Of a DNA stretch of 64,000 bases, positions 58,790 through 64,000 are shown piece by piece (the stretch's first letter is position 1; each line of letters begins with the position of its first letter). The notes beneath the pieces were generated by a model. The model searched no databases. It saw only the letters and a program-made list of their open reading frames with translations, and was not told where the DNA came from. Where the stretch lies: the NCBI RefSeq assembly GCF_001625215.2, contig NC_030387.2:26052517-26116516 (forward strand), given 5' to 3'. This stretch comes from Daucus carota subsp. sativus (lineage: Eukaryota; Streptophyta; Magnoliopsida; Apiales; Apiaceae). A program made the translations under genes and the position numbers.

Positions 58790-60926
58790 TTACTGTTATA
58801 TTTTAATATTTAAAAAAAGTTATTCATATGATACTATGGTTGGTAATCCAATTCGCAGGTCTGGAATCTAATTATGAATTAGTATTTGTAGGTAAACAAA
58901 AAAGTTCTAACTCTGGCATGGTGCTTCACATAACAATATACAAATTCAGATATAGTTCTGAAAATAAAATTAAAGAACTTTGCAAATTAATGTATTTGGT
59001 GTCATGCGTTTTTGTATCTGCAATTATTTGCAGGTGTTCTCTGGAACCAAAGAATTATATAAAAACCAGATAGATAGATTTGTAAAGATTTGGATTACCT
59101 ATTTTGTGGAAAAAATCGTGCAAAGCTGGCAAAATGTGTCAGTGCAAAGCGCCAATCGTTCACATTGTTGTTTTGAAAAGAATATCCTTCAAAGCCTGAA
59201 AACTCTGTCAGTGCAAGGCGCCACTCGTTCACTTTGTTCATCTCTCCTGCAAATCGAATTTCATGTCTTTCAAAAGCTTCTCTAACGCTCCCAGTTTGGT
59301 GTTTCACATCAGATGGGTCAATGTTGTAAAACACAGGAATAAGTGATCTTCCCATTGTGTTCGAACAACTGAGGACTTCGACGAGCTCGTCAAGGCACCT
59401 ATCTGAGTAAGCATAATCTTCTGAGAAGACAACAACTAAAATCTTGGAATCCCCAATAGCTCGAGGCAATATGTGAGACACTACCTTTTTGTTGCGTACC
59501 TCAGGATTATCTACATATACTGAAATTGAACTGCCTTTCATGGCTTGGTATAAATGATCAGTAAACGTATCTCGTCGATCTACATCTCTGAAACTTAAGA
59601 AAACATTCCAATGAGTATGAGTAACATTTGAAGCACCAGGTGATGAAATGTTGAAATCTTCCTTGTTATCACTTGGATTCAGCTAAACAAGTTTACTGAG
59701 ACGTCCAATTGAAATCGGTAATTTCCAGACAGTTAGCCCCCACATGTTGACCTCTGTAAGAGATCTTTTTAGTGCACTGCAATCATCAATATTTAGACTT
59801 TTAAGTGCGCTCAAGTTAGATATGTTGTGCGGCAGACTTCTTAGGTTCACACAACCACCCAAATTTAAGGAAACCAAACTTGCCAGACATCCAATTGATA
59901 CGTGCAGCTCCCTCAAACTTTTACATCCCTTAAGATTTAAAGTTTCAAGACGAGATAATCTAGTGAAGTCTGGAGTTACAGTAAAATCTAGTGAAAAAGA
60001 CATGTCTAGAGTCATTAACTTCTCAAAAACCTGTGAATCCTGTAAAAATGAGTGCAATTCGCCAAAATTAAATCACTCCTTTTTATACAAATCGGTTTAT
60101 ATAACATAAAGGTATTCACATTAATTACCATGTTTAGCTCCCACAATGATCTCATTTCGCTATGAGGCAACTTCAGGGTAACAAGTTTTTGAGGGCAAAA
60201 ATCAGAAGGTAGGCACTTCAAAGCACAACATTCCCAACGAAGCCACCTTAAATTTTCAAATGTCTGTTCAAAACTTCCTCTGAGATTGACATTTTTCAGG
60301 TAGAGGAATCTTAATTTACTCATCATTTGGAAGGTTGTCGCAACAAGTGCCTCGCGGTAATTAAAGGTTCTAGGGATGATACCTTCAGTCACTCTTGTTC
60401 CCTGTACAATTATGCATATAGGCCATTTTAATATATATAACACTCTAAATAACACTCTTTACATAAACAACGATATATTTTTAGAAAAATTAAAGAATAG
60501 GGCATGGTGTCGTTTTTCTAAATTCTTGAAACTCTCGAGTAACTAAAGTTGTTTCAGTGACCATATATGTTATACCTTAGTTATATATATGCTCTTACTT
60601 ATAAGCCCCATCCCAGTCCCGCCAAGGCCAAACTCTAAAGTCTACCTCTGGGTCCCAGAGTCCTTCCTATCATACTAAACGCATTAGTTTCCATCTCTTT
60701 TTTCTTTTTTTTAATAAGCCGATATATTTGATAACAATTCAGCCAATTACAAGAAAATTTGTAGAAAACTTTGCAAGGCCTGCCACTAGAGAAACTGTAA
60801 CTGCCAAGCACCAATGTTGCACTTACGTAATACCCTAATATTAAACCGAAAACCATCACTGGAGACCCATAATGACGACCTAATAAGCTACTGTAACATT
60901 GTAACATAACAGCGACTACCTTGAGA

Positions 60927-61098
60927 TTAAATTGAAGAAGAGGGAGACGCAGGTGGGAAAGGATCGATCACTTCTTCCAGACCAAACATGGGCTGGTGGA
61001 TTTCAACAGGAGGTGGGAGAGCCAGACCCACATCCAAGTCTAAGAAATAGTGGAGATCTCCAAAGATTCTAGGTGTTTCAGTGAAAGTGTGCAACAGA
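60927..61098 (-). pseudogene. Fragment related to the RNase H-like protein at 1-931
   Basis: A short frame within the first intron of TNL-A: LLHTFTETPRIFGDLHYFLD, LDVGLALPPPVEIHQPMF, then a stop at 60927. It aligns with LRHMTCFAEAPGIFGDLKYYL and DMGLVLPSPIHELVPNF of the left-edge ORF. Upstream coding sequence is absent, so it is an orphan fragment that ended up in an intron. Confidence 0.65.
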
Positions 61099-61248
61099 TT
61101 TTAGAGGGTGAACAGTGAGAACTCTATTATTCTGCAAATACAATTTTGAAAACATGAAAAATGTGTGCAGAACAATTATTATCACCGTTCTCAAACAAAA
61201 GTTATTCTCACACAAAAACTGTTCTCACCTGAATCATGTCCTACATCT

Positions 61249-61278
61249 ACACACACACACACACACACACATATATAT
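61249..61278. repeat. (AC)n(AT)n microsatellite
   Basis: Eleven AC units followed by four AT units, within the TNL-A intron. Confidence 0.95.
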
Positions 61279-62439
61279 TCTATGTTGGATTCTACTGAAT
61301 TAATGTTACATTTTATTTTAGAGATCTAGATAAGATTCTACTTTAGATTGAATATGTTAAGTTTAATTGTTATTTTACTATGTGATTCTAATCTTAACAA
61401 TCCGTTTCTAATAAAAGCAAAATATTATGATGGCACTCTTTCATGTTCTTTATATAAGGATATATAAGGATGTTTTTGAGGAAGTGCAACTACGTTATAA
61501 TTACCTTTTGCTTCTTCAACACGTCGAATATATCTTCTGAAACCCACAGTCTGCTATAATTTTCTGGCTCATTGCGGAAGTTATTTTGTGCAATTCTCTT
61601 TCCCATGTCTTGAAGCATATCATGCATCCCCAGCTCATCATCGTCATTGATTGTTAATAGACATCGTTTCTCTAAAATGTCAATGTTAAGACTGCCAAAA
61701 GTATAGCAAGTTTCCATTATTTTAACAACTGCTTCTCTCTTCCAGCCGATAAAAAAACAAGCAATATCTAGAAATATATCTTGCAATAAATGATGAACTG
61801 ATTTTAATGCATAAAAGCTAATCATAAGGTTTTTCTCAACATTGTCAATGGGTTGTTGCTCTAATTTGTCGATGAACCATCTCCATTGTTCCTCAAATTG
61901 TTTAAGCAAGTTAGAGCCAAACACCACCAGAGCCAGTGGAAGCCCACCAGCATGACATATAATGTCTTTAGACATTTCCAAGAACACGTTGTTTGGTTCT
62001 TCATTTTGGAATGCATGTCGGGTAAATAGTTCTAGTGCCTCAGCAGCATTCAATCCATTAACCTTGTATCTATATTTGGATTGTATGCCAATTTTATTCA
62101 GTATTTCCTGATCCTTTGTAGTCACAATAACTACACTCCCAGAAGCAAATGGTCCTGCCAATGATTCATATTGTTCATAGTCGTCTATATCATCAATGAG
62201 AATCAACACCTTTTTTGAACAAATCATGTCCCTTATAAATATAATTCCTTCATCAACATTGTTTATTTTATTATAAAAAGATAAGTATTTAGCATTTATA
62301 AATAAATTTGTATCATATTCAATATTTGAATACGTGATAAATAATTATTAAAAAAAGATAGCAATATAATTATTCTTTTTTACACATATCTTTTCATCTT
62401 GTGATAATGACTATTTGTTATGTAAATATGATATATATA

Positions 62440-62868
62440 TGGGTTGCACTCCACACAGAACACTTTAAAAAAAGAACAACACAGAACACTATCATAACAC
62501 TTTTTCTTTCATAAAAAATGATTTGTTATGATTATAATTACATAGTTAAGCACTAACGAAACTTAATATATGAAATCTAACATCCAAATCTATCCAAGTT
62601 ATTAATATGAAATATTATAGAATCCAGAACAGAATCCAAAACAGAATCCAGAATAGAATCATGTATATATTCTTTACATGATTAATATCACATAGAATCA
62701 TGTTATTTTTAATCCATAATTGTTGTTAAACATGCTAGATACTATTATTTATTCATAATAAATGGTTAATTAACTTAAAGTTAGAATTTAATTCAAGTTT
62801 TAGATGAGATTCTATGTTCGATTCCAAAGTGTTCTTCTTTTAAGGGTGTTCTGTTTTGAGCAATTCCA
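62440..62868. repeat. MITE with imperfect inverted ends
   Basis: Left end gggttgcactccacacagaa plus cactttaaaaaaagaaca; right end, inverted, ggaattgctcaaaacagaac plus acccttaaaagaagaaca. TA-rich repeats (tatatata) flank both sides. The interior is AT-rich with repeated agaatccagaacagaatcc. Family uncertain. Confidence 0.55.
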
Positions 62869-62914
62869 TATATATAAATATATGGGGTATAATGGTATAC
62901 AATAAAATTATAAT

Positions 62915-63140
62915 ATCGGGTTCGGTCGGGTTTCAGTTTGGTTTGGATTCGAATTGGGTTTCGGATATTCGGGTCGGTATCAGTTCGGTTGGCCTAAACA
63001 CCAAACCCGTACCAAATTCAATCGGTTTTTAAAAATAAAAACCAAACCCGAAACCAAACCATAAAAATCGGGTTCGGTAAAAACCATTCGGATTGGTTCG
63101 GTCGGGTATCCGTCGGTTCGAAAAATTTTGCCATCTCTAC
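62915..63140. repeat. Degenerate hAT-type MITE
   Basis: Rich in cgggttcggt and accaaacccg motifs, with a right end ttttgccatctcta resembling the terminus of the intact element at 63468-63984. The left end is not clear. Confidence 0.5.
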
Positions 63141-63227
63141 ACCAGAAATCATGTCATTAAGAAAAAAAAGTCCCAAAGAATTATTGAGGAGACTGATGAT
63201 TAGGTAAGGAAAGGTAATGGTGGTTAC

Positions 63228-63420
63228 AAGTAGGGTTGAACATAACCGACCCAACCTGCGAAACCCGACCCAAACCAACCCTCTTTTGAACCGATTAAAC
63301 CGAACCGTCTAAAATCGATAGTTAAATGGTTTCACTTTCAAAAAACCCGAATAAATTAGGTTGGGTCAGGGTTTAACATATTATAACCCTTAACCAACTC
63401 AACCCAACCCGTTTATATAC
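63228..63420. repeat. Degenerate CCCGACC-rich MITE-like segment
   Basis: Starts near tagggttgaacataaccgac and contains cgacccaacc and cccgaataaattaggttggg inversions. Probably another member or relative of the same family. Ends uncertain. Confidence 0.35.
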
Positions 63421-63467
63421 AAAACAAATAAATTAGTTTTTGTCACATCATCTTTGAATGTAGTGAT

Positions 63468-63984
63468 TAGGGGTGGCAATATTGGACCCGACCCGACAAC
63501 CCGACACGAATTCGACCCGCAAAATACGAATTCGGGTTGGGGTTTTTCGGGTTCGGGTCGAATTCGGGTTGACCCAAAATCAACCCAGAAAAAACGGGTC
63601 ATTTTCGGGTTGAATTCGGGTTACCCGAAATTGACCCGAAATTACCCGAAAATTAATATATAATATAAATATTATATTTATTTATATTATTTTTATTATT
63701 TTTATAAAATTTATTAGTTAAATTTAATATAAAATTATTTAATTTAATAAATATTAATTTATTTGGATTAAAATATTATTTATTTATTATTTAAATAATA
63801 TTTTTATTAATAAATATTAATTTTCGGGTCGGGTTCGGGTTACCCGCGGGTAGTGCGGGTCGGGTTCGGGTTGGGTATTCTGACCCATTAAACTTTCGGG
63901 TCGGGTTCGGGTTGGGTAAATTTTTTGACCCGCGACTGTCAACCCGACCCGAACCCGACCCGAAACCCGAAATTGCCAGCCCTA
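63468..63984. mobile_element. hAT-type MITE, intact
   Basis: 517 bases with ends taggggtggcaat and attgccagcccta (inverse with one mismatch), flanked by the 8-base duplication gtagtgat (63460-63467 and 63985-63992). The interior has GGGTCGGGTTCGGGTT-type repeats at both sides of an AT-rich core, in inverted arrangement. The 8-base duplication and TAGGGGTGGCAA ends are those of hAT-related plant MITEs. No coding capacity. Confidence 0.92.
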
Positions 63985-64000
63985 GTAGTGATGTTACAAT

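Larger units (their letters stand above)
48180..59682 (-). pseudogene. TNL resistance gene B (TIR-NB-ARC-LRR), split and broken
   Basis: TIR exon: 59682-59099, ending ACAAAATAG|GTAATC. NB-ARC exon: from 49858 (after TTATTATCAG) to about 48730; the two join in frame (PQNR, then INRDELDIIQ). The TIR has WNVFLSFRDVD, LVVVFSEDYAYSDRCLDEL (with the catalytic-type Glu) and IPVFYNIDPSDV. The NB-ARC shows GICGMGGIGKITIA (P-loop with the usual first Thr changed to Ile), TLIVLDDM, GSRIIILTRD, GLPLALKVLG and MHSFTQEIG (MHD changed to MHS). Stops break the NB-ARC at 49525-49527 and near 49321. Decayed LRR-like text lies at about 48180-48560 (DCRKMEALPIHL; GNCTELEALSI). TNL proteins are intracellular immune receptors; this copy is non-functional. 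The TIR-NB intron contains the 8.5-kb gypsy element. There is no ATG before the TIR. Confidence 0.85.
59683..62265 (-). pseudogene. TNL resistance gene A: NB-ARC and LRR fragment
   Basis: Exons: NB-ARC about 62265-61505 (ending AAGCAAAAG|GTAATT), 60401-60129 (after TTGTACAG, ending AACATG|GTAATT) and 60039-59683. The NB-ARC begins just before kinase-2; the P-loop and TIR are not in the window. It shows VLILIDDIDDYEQYESL, GSVVIVTTKDQEIL, AGGLPLALVVFGSN, IFLDIACFFIGWKRE and an intact MHD (LGMHDMLQDMGKRIA). The following exons encode the usual NB-LRR linker (GTRVTEGIIPRTF; LRWLRWECCALKCLPSDF) and about four LRRs (LETLNLKGCKSLRELHVSIG, LVSLNLGGCVNLRSLP). An amber codon at 59685-59683 ends it inside what looks like an LRR, and the same frame then enters the TIR of gene B. 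5' truncation makes it a likely pseudogene or chimera. Confidence 0.85.

Noticed and set aside
1..64000. Search by eye for tRNA, rRNA, CRISPR arrays and bacterial-type operons
   Set aside because: None was recognised. Repeats present are transposon-derived, and the tRNA-like strings are retroelement primer-binding sites, not tRNA genes.

Overview
This is a window of plant nuclear DNA, almost certainly from a eudicot. The genes have spliced GT-AG introns. TIR-NB-ARC-LRR resistance genes are present, a class that grasses lack. The intergenic DNA is AT-rich and full of plant transposons (LINEs, Ty3/gypsy elements, a TRIM, CACTA, MITEs). I cannot name the species from the sequence alone. There is no bacterial, organellar or CRISPR content.

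Layout, left to right. (1) 1-931, minus strand: an open reading frame running off the left edge, with a degenerate RNase H-like fold; a fragment of a relative lies at 60927-61098. (2) 1381-5944: two LINE remnants. The second has an inverted 5' end (twin priming) and target-site duplications. (3) 6170-9961, plus: a complete 11-exon gene for the transcription elongation factor IWS1/SPN1. (4) 10904-13483, minus: a complete 3-exon CHX-type cation/H+ antiporter, convergent with IWS1. (5) 14345-15179, plus: a small 2-exon zinc-knuckle protein gene with a 54-bp coding tandem repeat. (6) 15180-20997: mostly non-coding, with a 0.4-kb direct repeat about 5 kb apart and a few exon-like scraps. (7) 20998-29314, plus: a broken USP-kinase-U-box (PUB) gene. 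One intron holds a 5.1-kb Ty3/gypsy chromovirus with an intact 1477-codon gag-pol, LTRs that look identical and a perfect 5-bp target duplication. (8) 29315-45500: AT-rich DNA with a small non-autonomous LTR element (TRIM-like, 32919-34283), a 4.5-kb deleted CACTA transposon (34710-39245), a decayed gypsy pol fragment and possible F-box/FBD scraps. (9) 45573-62265: MITEs and a cluster of decayed TNL genes on the minus strand. Here an NB-ARC-LRR fragment runs in frame, across one amber codon, into the TIR exon of the next TNL. That TNL is in turn split by an 8.5-kb gag-protease-only, Athila/Tat-like element, whose right LTR carries a clean MITE insertion. (10) 62400-64000: several MITEs, including one intact hAT-type element with an 8-bp target duplication.

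Two genes look intact from end to end and functional (IWS1 and CHX), and the zinc-knuckle gene is probably functional too. Most of the rest is a record of nested transposition and disease-resistance gene decay. I found no clearly undescribed biological system. The observations most worth a second look are the NB-LRR to TIR in-frame fusion, the apparently very recent gypsy insertion with intact coding capacity, the twin-primed LINE, and the RNase H-like ORF at the left edge, which has lost the usual catalytic acidic residues yet stays open.
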